This document shows, piece after piece, positions 35,530 to 47,961 of a stretch of 64,000 nucleotides of DNA. Both the position numbers and the translations under genes were made by a program. The notes below the pieces were generated by a model. That model saw only the letters and a program-made list of their open reading frames with translations. It was not told the origin of the DNA and searched no databases. The stretch is from the NCBI GenBank assembly GCA_030015575.1, contig JASDDO010000006.1:104524045-104588044 (forward strand), written 5' to 3'. Origin of the DNA: Agapanthus africanus (Eukaryota; Streptophyta; Magnoliopsida; Asparagales; Amaryllidaceae). Positions within the stretch are counted from its first letter, which is position 1. Every line of letters starts with the position of its first letter.

Positions 35530-37629
35530 TGTTGGAGATAGTGCCCTCAGAGTCAATTATTGGATAACAGGCACGTGATTGCAATGATTGAGGGGAGGAC
35601 ATATCCCAGTAGGACAGTCTTACTCGAGATGATAGTATACTATCTGGTTTACCTTTATCATCGTGTACTGCTTTAGGTGACCTTACGAGTCGCTATTACA
35701 CGTTGATAGAGCCCCTAGGATTTTTGCTTGACTACCAGCAGTATGAGGGCGATCATATAAGTGAGAGCTGGAGTCTATAAGCACATCCTTAAAAGGTCCC
35801 TAGTCGTGGGAGTTTCGAGACAGGGCATCGATTCTCCAGAGTAGACTAGTGTATACAGTCGGGACCCCGACGAGGGGCGGTGGCCGGTCTCACAAGCCAT
35901 TGGTATCAGTTGGTTCACCTAAGATGTATACAGGTGCTCTTTGGGTTATGAGTACACCGGACAGGACTCGCCGGGAACCTGCTAGTTGGGATTATACCAG
36001 ACGTCAGATAGCAGTTCCCTGGTGACAGGTGTACGGGTTAGTTCATCGACCTGAGATCGTCATTTGTCTCATGTGAGTTCCCACTGTGCTTTGATTACTA
36101 CCCTACCACGGCTCAAAGGAGTCGTGCAAACAGGTTTTAGTTGGGTACAGTCCCGAGCCACATGGAGGCAGTGAGCGGATCTGCAGGGGTTCGTCTCTCC
36201 CGGTATTGGGGGTGAGGTCGCGCTGTGTCTAGGAGAGCCAGAACATGAAAAGTCCTTGGCCAAGGCAGGAGATTTGCTGGTAGGTATTCCAGTAGTATCT
36301 CAGGGTGTTCTGGGCTACACTCCGACACGACTTGTACAGCTTTTGGGGGTCTGACTTTTACCAACCCCCTAGGCCCGCCATGCGATGCTCATAGACGAAC
36401 GGACCGGACTGTACGGATATTGTCACTGACAGGCTCAGTAGGGTGTCAGGATGAGTTCGCTCATCGACGTCCCTTTTGGTCAATAGCTGGTGGCCCGTCA
36501 CGTATGGCTAATACCTCTGACGTGCTAGTGGTTAAATCCACAGCCATAGTATTGACGAGTCTTTAGAGTCCACCACACAGAGTTACTCAGGTTTCGGGCG
36601 AAACGCTGTAGAAGCCGTATGGAGATATGGCAGGGTTCGATCAGATACGTGCGGTATTGCACGGATCGTGATCGGACAGTTTTTACTAGCCGGCTTTGGC
36701 TTAAGCCGGATCCTAGTATTAGATGGTGTAGATATTGTCTCTTTGCATTTGTGTTCAGTGGGAATACAAATGCGGGTATGTTTATGCAGTAGCGGGGTTT
36801 TCCTGTAATTTATTACGGGATCTGTTTTCTGAAGTTGCCAGTTTGCATTCCGTTCCGGCCGGTTTTCCTTTGTTCTTTCGCGGCCCGACTTTATCGTTGG
36901 AGGGTGTTATTTGCAGTTTGCAAATAACATTTTGTGGAGGGGGTTTATTGTAAATGTGTGGCTTCATCATGAGATCCTTTTCTTATCATCTCTTTTGCAT
37001 TTATGGGATTTGAGTGAGATGAGAGTTAAAATGACTTTGAGGTGACTATTTTCTTATGCTTATCTCTCATTTCCCTTTTTGATTTATGATTCCCACCACC
37101 ATTTTTATCCCACTCCCATAATTTGGAGAGGCCGGCCACTTTTGTGAGACATGAGAGAGAGGTTTCATTTTAGTGAAGGAAAATGATTCATTACATTTTC
37201 TAGCTTGCTACAAAATTCCTTATCACTCCAAAGCTCATTCCATACCTCCATCAAAGGCAACTAAACCCCAAGAGACAAGTTTCATACACTAGCCTGCAGC
37301 AAACCTTGGACGCGTCGGCTAGGCAACTTCGCGCCCGAGTTGCCTCGGTCAAGAGGTGGGAGCCCGTAAAAGATTCCGGCTACGTGGTGCCCTTTCCGAC
37401 GAGGAGGTGATGGACGGAGTTTCCGCGGGAGATCGGAGTGGAGACGAAGACCGAAGGACACGGATCGCTTGGTATACTTCTCTACTCTTTTCTTGTTTGC
37501 TAGTAGCTAGGTTAATGGCCCGATCCGGGTGAAAAGTGCGCGGTGGTGCCGGTTTGCTAGTTTTGCAAAGTTTTTGTTTCCGCTTCTCCGGCGTCGGATC
37601 GACGGCCGGGGCGCCGCCGCGGACTTACA
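35530..37629 (+). mobile_element. Solo copia LTR (G) inside LTR B2
   Basis: 2100 bp starting TGTTGGAGATAG and ending GGACTTACA, with internal blocks shared with the LTRs of D1 and E (GCCCT start block, the GGTCCCTAGTCGTGGG block near 35797, the GACGAGTCTTTAGAGTCC block near 36554). No coding sequence, PBS or PPT adjoins it, so it is a solo LTR. LTR B resumes at exactly the next base seen in B1 and B3 (GTAGGT before, ACCCCCATG after), with no 5-bp duplication. An ORF at 36735-36953 has no family match I recognise. Confidence 0.8.
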
Positions 37630-38392
37630 ACCCCCATGTGGACTTCGAGATGACAAGCAAGCGCGTGGCGATGTCGGCACCGGCGAGCGAGGACCAGGTG
37701 AGTAGATTTATATCTAAGGGGAAAAGTCGAGAGGATGGCGTATAGCACCCCCGCAGTTCGTGGTGATGTATAGGAATACGTATACACACATATTTTTAGT
37801 ATATGTTGAATTGATATTATTGATGATAATGATGGACTTTTGGTGTTCTGTGATTGGTTTAGTGTAGTTGCGAAACCCTAGAGTAGGGGTTGCACCTACA
37901 CACACACACATATACTTGCATACATCCATTCTTTTACATGTGCGTATATGAGATTATATATTTATGTGTTCACATGGGTATGGGACTTTGTGTTCATGTA
38001 CTGGATTTGAGGATAGTACTTAGGATCTGAGATGAGTCGATGAGATTTGATTTGAGGCCGTGAGTTCGGTGATTTGGCAGGGTTCGTATTTGAGATATGA
38101 CACGACGTTGTAGCGGGTCCTTTGACGTAGTGTTTCACACACGTGCATGCATACGTAGGTGGTATCAGTATTGTACTAGACATAGATCCGTTCCCGGATT
38201 ATGATCTTTGATAAAGGGGATATCAGATGAATAGTGTGATGAATGTGATATTGACCCGTACCCGGATTGTGGATGCCGTACGACGGACTTACGTAGGAGC
38301 TATATATTGATGTTTGATCCGCACACATACCTTAGGAATATCTGATTATAGATATGGTATCGCATATGATATTATCGAGGCGGGATCATTGA

Positions 38393-38435
<43 letters not shown>

Positions 38436-40496
38436 CGACTCAGATGTTAGGCGGTTTCCTTACCTTCAGTTAGCTGGTTAGTTCAGCAGTATAGTTTAGT
38501 ATAGTTGTTAGACTAGGTTAGATTCCTACCTATTTCAAAACTAACGGATCGTGGGTATTTTAAAAGAAAGGTTAAGGAATTCTACGGATATTTCAAAAAG
38601 ACGTATCTTTTATTAAAAACACCGTAGCCCTTATTTTCAAAACCACACTATTCGTGTTATTTCAAATGGCACCACTGTGGAACTCATATTTTATTAAATG
38701 CAGATTAGTTATCATTGCGTTTAGAATTCAGCTCCCGTACATTATTGTTGTTACTCCGCATCGCATACTTATTGTAATTCATATTTCATTATTGATATCA
38801 TGTTGTTAGGACACGAGCACCATTACCGATGATGCGTATGTACCACATACACTTACTTGCCGGCTCACACACATCTTCATCGGTAATTGCCATGTCACGT
38901 ACACTTAGAAAATACTATTTCTTCACTTAGCTTGTTAGTTAGTAGTTTGACATGATATTAGTGTACTTGCCTTATATGTTAGTTTCGACATTGTAGTTAT
39001 TACTTGTCACTTCATGCATACTGTTATTCATTGTTATGCCGCATTCATGGATTCTCATGCCTATATTCACTAGTTTATGTGCTGTTGAGGTTTTGGATTC
39101 GGATTTCCATGATATTTCTGTATTTGGGAACCACGTGTATTTCAAAGGAGAATATGTAATTGTTTTAAAAACCCGGTTACCCTGATATGATATTTCAGTG
39201 TGTCCACCATGTGTTTTCTCGGTGCTAAGAGCTACATGTGAGACGCGAGTTCGAGGAGTGGAGGAACCGTTCCGGGTACATGATGGACCCGGTAAGGTAC
39301 CCCGGGGCAAGAAGCGCGTGGTGATGACGATGTGAGCCTGGCAGGGGGGACTACCTACCGGTGATTTTACCCGACACATCGGATATCCGGAGGATACCGT
39401 CGTGGTCTTGAGATGGATGGTAGGGGCCGGTCTGGACTGACGGCGCCCTAGATATTGAGATTGGGACATTGATATTTCGAGATATTGAGGTACTGAAATT
39501 TGATGATATAGGCCAGTCCGGATAGCTGGAGCCTGAGATTTTGAGACATTGAGATTTATGGTTTGTGTCGATGCTAGACACAGCTTATGCTGATTTCATT
39601 TATGATACCTCATTTTAAAAATACAAAGGAAATCTCACTAAATTATGAAAGCGGTTTCTTTAGTACATGTATTATGTTTTCATGCATTCATACATTGTCC
39701 ATATGATATATTGCTACCTGAGGCACTGACACGGGCACATGGGATTACACTTTGGTTAGACATTTACCCTAGGATTGCGTTGTTCATGCGATTTCTGATC
39801 GTAGATATTTTTCTACTCATGACTTGGCAACTCACCCACGTTGTGCCACAGTTTCTTGCAGGTTTTGCCGTACAGGTTTCATTACGGCTTTGCTGGCACT
39901 GCTTCTTTTGGGTGACTTACTAGTAGGTGGGTTTATTACTAGTAGGTGGGTTTATTTGTATCGCACCCATCATTATACCTTGTATATTATTATTCAGTTG
40001 TATTTAGAAGTTCAATCAACCAAACATGTATTTATTTCAGAGATAGAGACTAGTGATGTTTATTCTTACGACCTTAGAGTCGCGTGTTGTATTTTTAAGG
40101 ATTTCTTGCTGTTTTGAGTTTCCTTTTGTGTTTTGATCCTCGCCCTTGGCGTCGTATATTATATTGCTTGCGTGGTTGTGACCGTCGATTGACGAAGAGC
40201 TAGCTCCCGCTTGGGGATGCCTTTTTATTGATTTCGTATACTATTCATGTTGTATCCCGTTTGGGGGCCAGTATTTACGAAGGAGACTCTGCCGAAATTT
40301 TCAGAAAATACTTGATGTTTTCAAGGCGCATAATTCGTCTTATGCTATTAAAACTACTCGTTTTAAATTGGTTTTTCCTTCACTCCGCTACTTCTTTGGT
40401 TTTGATTTCTGGGTTTTGGCTTACTTAGATTACGTAGGCCTCGAGACGTTTCGTAATTTATGTGCCGGTCATGTTCCGTAGTTTCGGGACGTGACA
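37630..40496 (+). repeat. LTR B2, second part
   Basis: Resumes LTR B from ACCCCCATGTGG and ends GGACGTGACA. Relative to B1 it lacks about 63 bp near 39770 (between two CCTAG words) and has a tandem duplication of about 18 bp, TTACTAGTAGGTGGGTTT, near 39918-39953. Confidence 0.88.
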
Positions 40497-42901
40497 AAGT
40501 TGGTATCAGAGCCAGGTTTTACCTTCGGAGCGTAGGATGACCCTTGGTTGATGTTGTTAGGTGACTAAAGTAGATTGACGTACCGTGGGTATGTTCCGCA
40601 GCATACTTAAGAAGCCTTAGGATGTACATTTCTTTGCTCAGTATTATATTGATTCATGATCTAGCCTCATCGGTACCAGTTATGGTTTTGCTGCCATGAT
40701 TACGGGCAGGGAGAGCTACGGCTAGAGTTGCTGTCAGCACGAGCTCGTCACGAACGAGGACTGACCTGGGCGTGATTCCGGTGACACACGATTGCAGAGA
40801 TGTGTCTTTTTATTATGTTTTCAAGCCACGAGTGTTTGATGGATCGTTGTATGAGATTTCTCGGACGTGCAGATCGGCAGCAGAGGATTTTGCCACCGAT
40901 AGAGGCCAACCAGATTTTGATGACCGTTGATGTATTGCTTATTCATGATGATTGAGGCACTGATCAGCGTGTAGACGAGTGAGCCAGTTATTGCTGTGAA
41001 CGACGAGATATCGCCCCATATGTTGGAGCTATTGCAGTACGAGTTGTACTAAGAGATGATAGAAGGTCGCTAGTCACCCGAGAATGAATGACTAGGACAT
41101 GTATTTCGTTCGCCTACCCCGATGCGAGGTCATCAGATAGATTGATTCCAGCTAGAGACGACTTCACACGGAGACGTTGAGAGTCAACAGAGATGATCGA
41201 ATGTCAGAAACCTATTATTCCAAGTTTAAAGTATTCGGAAGAGCATGCAGGCAATTCTGTGGACCCTCTAGAAGAATGAAACCCTAACTCGACTTAATGA
41301 CCGTGTGAAAGCCTTTGAACCTTAGGGTTGCGGCAGTTCCGCGGCGCCATTAGTGAGACTTAGGTTTGCCTTTCTACTGATGGACCATCGATGCTGTGGT
41401 ATGTACTTGATACTATTAAACTGTACCCAAGATGTTGAGCTCTTGGGGGATTATAAGGTTTTGAAAAATCGATCGGATGGTTCGACTTCTTTCGGATGCT
41501 AGGTGGGGAGATGCATTTCTTGGGAGACTCCAGATACGAGGATAGCCATTGGAGCTCAGTCCATGCAGCCACGACGAGACGAGTCCAAAGAAGTCGACAT
41601 TAGAGAAAAGTGGTGTAAGTGGTTCGTACAAGATCTGGATAAGATGATGTTCTACTCCACCGACATCAGAGATGCGATACGTATGCCGAGGCATTGTACT
41701 TGGATATACCTTCCAGCAGGAGTCACGACGAGTATGAAGCCGTTCAGGAACAAGAAACAGATATAGTAAGAGACGATGACTTCCGGACAGTTCGGCTGAG
41801 ACGAGATTTGGGAGAGACCTCGACAGGACCTTTCTGGGATAAATTACAAGAAGTCTTGGACCCAGGAGTGGTCATGTTATGCATACCAGCAGGCCAGAGT
41901 TCAGGATCATCGACGAGACATGCTATGAGTGACCACGACAGTTGGCTAGAGGTTCTTGGAGGATGTGCTCGAGCGGGACTATTCCGCCATACTTGAATTC
42001 GGTATTTTGGGCGATCTATTCGCATGATTTATTTGATGGTTGGGTTTCATGACATTTGCTTTCATGCACCATGGTTGCACCTATTGAGTATTTACGATTT
42101 TTTCACAGTTGTTGCACTTGTTATCGTTTTCGTGCTTTGGTTTCTCATGTTTATGATTTTAGGGGTTTCATACAATTGAGTTGATTTTGGTGCATATGTA
42201 CGCACACGATTTGGTTTTTGCACCCGGTATGGTTCACATATGCTTGCAGTGCAGTGATACGCATTTTGTGCACTTAGATGCACTGGACTTCGATTTCGAT
42301 TGTGATGCTCGATATTGGTTTTGTGCACTTTGTGCACCTGATTGGATTTTGCGCATGTTCGATGCTAGATATTGGATTTCATGATTTCATGCATGATGGA
42401 TGCACCTGATTTGGATTTTCGTGCATGTTGGGCGCATGTTATGAGGTACGATTTTGGTGCATACCAGATGCACTAAATCGAGATTCTTCATGCATGTCAG
42501 ATGCACCTGATTTTGCTGTCAGGCGACACGTTGCCTACGACAGATGTTGGGTACACACCCGTTGCACCTAGATGTTGTTTCTGTGCACATGTATGGCACA
42601 TTTATGGATTTCGATTTCCGTGCGCACCAAATGCACATGGCATTCATATATATATTTGGGACTGATTTATGTTGGAGCAGTATATTTTATGATGTTTGCT
42701 ATTTGGTTTAGTACTGAGCAGGACTAGTCATAGGACAGTACCTGAGTATATTTTTTCATGCATTGATAGTTATCGAAGGGATTTCCAAAGAAGAGCTATA
42801 GTCTCAGTATTACCTACATGTCCGAGATGACACGAAACATTTTATAAATGAAACCCTTCAGAAATTGCTTTCAAAACGGCAGGACGTGCATATTAAACAA
42901 A

Positions 42902-42950
<49 letters not shown>

Positions 42951-43343
42951 GTTATTTTCTTATGATAGACGTCCGCCACTGTGCAGTGTTATGCGCATTG
43001 CACAACGACTTTAAAAGATTTGGCATGCATTTTCTTCTGATATTTACATATATAGATTGGATATTTACATATATAGTTTCGAGTTATATCATATTGGTTT
43101 TGTATTGGATTTTACATTTGTGTCTTTACCATGACTCCAATGATTGCGGGATGCTTGACGGAGTTTTGATTTTGAGTTATATGCTCATTTTTCATGTGCA
43201 TGCGCATGCGCTGCGCTACGATTTGTTTTATGTATTTATGATTTCGGAGCCCCGACAACTTAATGGTTTTGCTTAGATGTTTTAGTATTTGGGGGGAGTT
43301 TTAATTTAAATTCGGGGACTGAATTTCTTTAAGGGGGGACGAT
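40497..43343 (+). mobile_element. Interior 2 of non-autonomous array B
   Basis: 2847 bp, same order as interior 1: PBS at 40501-40513, leader, gag-start remnant from 40682 (early TGA), uncharacterised middle, GTGCA-rich block, a long TA microsatellite at 42904-42950 (only about 17 bp in interior 1), pre-PPT hairpin 43308-43326 and purine tract 43331-43342. About 19 bases of leader are missing after CATACTTA (40609), which removes the lower part of the leader stem. No pol. Confidence 0.85.
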
Positions 43344-46300
43344 TGTAACGTTTTGAAAATCGTTTCGGTGAAATTTCGGAAAATCGGTAAAATAAGGGGG
43401 TTTTCTATAAAAAGTCAAAATACAAATATCTTTATTATTAAATTAAATATACATATTCTAGTTATGTAATTGCTAGTATTTGGTGTTTATTGAGCCACTG
43501 GAAAATTTCTAATTTTCTGAAAAATTTTCCGAAATTATTTATTTTAATATTATTTTAAGCCGTAACTAATAAATTTAATTAAGGAAAATTACCAATTGGA
43601 TTGGGTTGAAACAAATTTTTTGCATCATAACACATTAAAAAAAATTTAACATGTGGTTTTTGAAATGAAATGAACTTTGTTAAACGGTGTTAGAAAATAT
43701 CGAAGAAAAAGGCTTAAATTGTGAATTTAGTGTAAATGGATGTTTGTGGAATAGTATTTATCATTTTCCATCACCGCATCCATACACACACTCACACACC
43801 CACATTTTTCTTTCTCCTTGGCTGAATTTTCAGCAGCCACATCCTCATGTCCCCACTTCTTTTGATAAAAGAAATAAAAAAAAAAGAAAAGTATGAGAAT
43901 AGATAAAAGAGTTTGGTCTTTTGTTGACTTGGACTTTTCCCTCACCATACCTCACACCACACTCCCTCTGTCCTCTCCCCCACCTGCATTGGCCGAGACC
44001 CCCCTCCATTTTCAGCCCCTTCATTCTTCATCTCTCTTTCTCTTTAAAAAGTTCATCAAAAAATGCTTGAAAATCCACAAAAATCAAGCTAAAATCTAAA
44101 TCTAATCCCTACCCATTTCTCATTAGCCAAACTTGCATGGATCTAGGGAACAAGTCGGCATTTTAGAGGCTTTGATTTCCATATTTGATCTCTTGATCAT
44201 GAGGTATAATTCTAACCTTTTTGCTTAATTTGTTGTTAATTGCTTTAGGTTAGCTTAATTAAATGTTTAATTAGGTTTTTAATTAGTTCTAAGTGCATGA
44301 TTTAAATTTCAAGAGAGGGGTTTGAATTCAAATTGGTATTTTGTGTTGTGAGATTATGGTTGTGTGATGTAATTGACATATTAATGTTATGCTAAAACTA
44401 ATTTGGTTGCTAGTTGCAAAAGGTTAAATTTAAATTGTAGTAATTTCAAGAAATTGCAAACTAGGTTTTAGTGAAATACATATATAATTGAGATTAAAAT
44501 GTAATTAAGTTTTTCATGACATCATTAACATTATAATGAATGGTTTAATATCTTATGTTATGCAAACCCAAGCTTAATTGTTGAATTGTCAATTTTGCTT
44601 TAAAAGATGTTAAAAATTGATATTTTTGCAAACTGGGATTTTGGAATTTATGCAAATTGATGAGAATAAATTATAGAAATGGTTTATATGACTTAGTTAT
44701 GATATTTAGTGGAAATTGTGGCCGCTAGATTTGTTTAAATATCGAGTTTTATACTAAAACGGTTAATTTTGCTTGCTAGATTTTCGGAAAAATAGCTTTT
44801 AAAGTGAGTTTGAGGTTTTTGTGAATTGCAACCTATTTCATATTATAATTAGTTTTTGTAAATGTGTAAATGGGAGTGTTTGGATTTTTCTCAATGGTTT
44901 GACGTTTGTACATCGACATCGAGGATTGGTTTGGCTATCCTTGCATGCGTAGGCGATAGGTTTTGACCTATCTGAGATACGCGAGCCGATTTGGTTTTCG
45001 TATGCCGTTCGATTTTGAATTGGGGTTTTAATGCGATAGAGTGCATTATGATATGTAGGTACCCCCATGTGGACTTCGAGATGAAAAGCAAGCGCGTGGC
45101 GACGTCGGCACTGGCGAGCGAGGACCATGTGAGTAGATTTATATCTACGGGGAGAAGTCGGGTGGATGGCGTATAGCAACCCCGCAGTTCGTGGTGATGT
45201 ATACGAATACGTATACACACATATTTTTAGTATATGTTGAATTGATATTATTGATGATAAAGATGGACTTTTGGTGTTCTTTGATTGGCTTAGTGTAGTT
45301 GCGAAACCCTAGAGTAGGGGTTGCACCTATACACACACACGCACATACTTGCATACATCCTTTCTTTTACATGTGCGTAAATGGGATTATATATTTATGT
45401 GTTCACATGGGTATGGGACTATGTTCATATACTGGATTTGAGGATAATACTTAGGATCTGAGATGAGTCGATGAGATTTGATTTGAGGCCGTGAGATCGG
45501 TGATTTGGCAGGGTTCGTATTTGAGATACGACATGACGTGGTAGCGGGTCCTTTGACGTAGTGTTTCACACACGTGCATGCATACGTAGGTGGTATCAGT
45601 ATTGTACTAGACAAAGATCTGTGCCCGGATTATGATCTTTGATAAAGGGGATATCAGATGAATAGTGTGATGAATATGATATTGACCCGTACCCAGATTT
45701 GGGATGTCGTACGACGGACTTACGTACGAGCTATATATTGATGTTTGATCCGCACTCTTGACTTGGGAATATCTGATTATAGATATGGTATCGGATGTGA
45801 TATTATCGAGGCGTGATCATCGACTAATATATATATATATATATGTATGTATGTATGTATGTATCGACTCAGTTGTCAGGCGGTTTCCTTACTTTCAGTT
45901 AGCTGGTTAGTTCAGCCTATAGTTTAGTGTAATTGTTAGACTAGGTTAGATTCCTACCTATTTCAAAACTAACGGATCGTGGGTATTTTAAAAGACAGGT
46001 CAAGAGATTCTACGGATATTTCAAAAAAACGTATCTTTTCTTAAAAACACCGTAGCCCTTATTTTCAAAACCCCACGATTCGTGTTATTTCAAATGGCAC
46101 CACTGTGGAACTCATCTTTTATTAAATGCATATTAGTTATCATTGTGTTTAGTATTCAGCTCCCGCACATTATTGCTGTTGCTCTGCATCGCATACTTAT
46201 TGTAATTCATATTTCATTATTGATATCATGCTGTTAGGACACTAGCACCATTACCGATGATGCGTATGTACCACGTACACTTACTTGCCGGCTCACACAC

Positions 46301-47961
46301 ATCTTCATCGGTAATTTCCATGTCACGTACACTTAGAAAATTCTATTTCTTGACTTAACTTGCTAGTTAGTAGTTTGACATGATATTAGTGTACATGCCT
46401 TATATGCCAGTTTAGACATTGTAGTTTTTACTTGTCACTTTATGCATACTGTTATTCATTGTTATGCCGCATTCATGGATTCTCATGCCTATATTCACTA
46501 GTTTATGTGCTATTGAGGTTTTGGATTCGGATTTCCATGATATTTCTGGATTTGGGAACCGCGGGTATTTCAAAAGAGAATATGTAATTGTTTTAAAAAC
46601 CCGGTTACCCTGATTTGATATTTCAGTGCGTCCACCATGTGTTTTATCGGTGATGAGAGCTACATGTGAGACCCGAGTTCGAGGAGTGGAGGAACCGTTT
46701 CAGGTACATGGTGGACCTGGTAAGGTATCCCGGGGCAAGAAGCGCATGGTGATGACGATGTGAGCCTGGCATGGGGAGACTACCTACCGGTGATTTTACC
46801 CGACGCATCGGATATCCGGAGGATACCGTCGTGGTCTTGAGATGGATGGTAGGGGCCAGTCTGGACTGATGGCGCCCTAGATATTGATTGAGACATTGAG
46901 ATTTTGAGATATTGAGGTACTGAGATTTGATGATACAGGCCAGTCCGGATAGCCGGAGCCTGAGATTTTGAGATATTGAGATTTATGGTTTGTGTCGATG
47001 CTAGACATTGTTTATGCTGATTTCATTTTTGATACCTCATTTTAAAAATACAAAGGAAATCTCACTAAATTATTAATGCAGTTTCTTTAGTACATGTATT
47101 CTGTTTTCATGCATTCATACATCATCCATATGATATATTGCTACCTGAGGCACTGACACGGGCACATGGGATTACACTTGGGTTAGACATTTACCCTAGC
47201 CATTGTTATAGGTTGTTGGTTATATATTTGAGGATATATTATGATCGTTGACTTAGGATTGTGTTGTTTATGCGAATTCTGTTCGTTGATGTTTTTCTAC
47301 TCACGAGTTGGCAACTCACTCCCGTTGTGCCACAGTTTCTTACAGGTTTTGCCGTACAGGTTTCATTACGGCTTTGCTGGCACTGCTTCTTCTGGGTGTC
47401 TTACTAGTAGGTGCGTTTATTTGTATCGTACCCATCATTATACCTTATATATTATTATTCTGTTGTATTTAGAAGTTCCATCAACCAATCATGTATTTAT
47501 TTCAGAGATAAAGACCAGTGATGTTTATTCTTTCGTCCTTAGAGTCGCGCGTTGTATTTCTAAGGATTTCTTGCAGTTTTGAGTTTCCTTTTGAGTTTTG
47601 ATTCTCGCCCTTGGCGTTGTATATTATATTGCTTGCGTGGTTGTGACCGTCGATTGACGAAGAGCTAGCTCCCGCTTGGGGATGCCTTTTTATTGATTTC
47701 GTATACTATTCATGTTGTATCCCGTTTGGGGGCCAGTATTTACAAAGGAGACTCTGCCGAAATTTTCAGAAAATACTTGATGTTTTTAAGGCGCATAATT
47801 CGGCTTATGTTATTAAAACTACTCGTTTTAAATTGGTTTTTCCTTCACTCCACTGCTTCTTTGGTTTTGATATCTGGGTTTTGGCTTATTTATATTACGT
47901 CCGCCTCGAGACATTTCGTAATTTAAGTGTCGGTCATGTTCCGTACTTTCGGGTCGTGACA
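43344..47961 (+). repeat. LTR B3 (3' LTR of array B)
   Basis: A 4618-bp LTR ending GGTCGTGACA, followed by the right TTTCA. It carries all landmarks of B1: hairpin 45133-45148, stem-loop I 46250-46315, stem-loop II 46630-46716, GAGTTGGCAACTC near 47305. Confidence 0.9.

Larger units (their letters stand above)
26362..47961 (+). mobile_element. Non-autonomous gypsy array B: LTR-internal-LTR-internal-LTR
   Basis: Three LTRs of about 4.6 kb (26362-30985; 33822-40496 including a copia insert; 43344-47961) and two interiors of about 2.84 kb. Ends are TGTAACG and GGTCGTGACA or close variants. A Met-tRNA PBS follows LTRs 1 and 2, and a purine tract precedes LTRs 2 and 3. One TTTCA duplication flanks the array. 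The interiors have no protease, RT or integrase, only a gag-start remnant, so the element needed enzymes from a partner. Copies differ by many substitutions and small indels, so it is much older than array A. Confidence 0.9.

Noticed and set aside
36735-36953. 72-codon frame in solo LTR G as a captured host gene
   Set aside because: Short, no recognisable domain, and located within LTR sequence.
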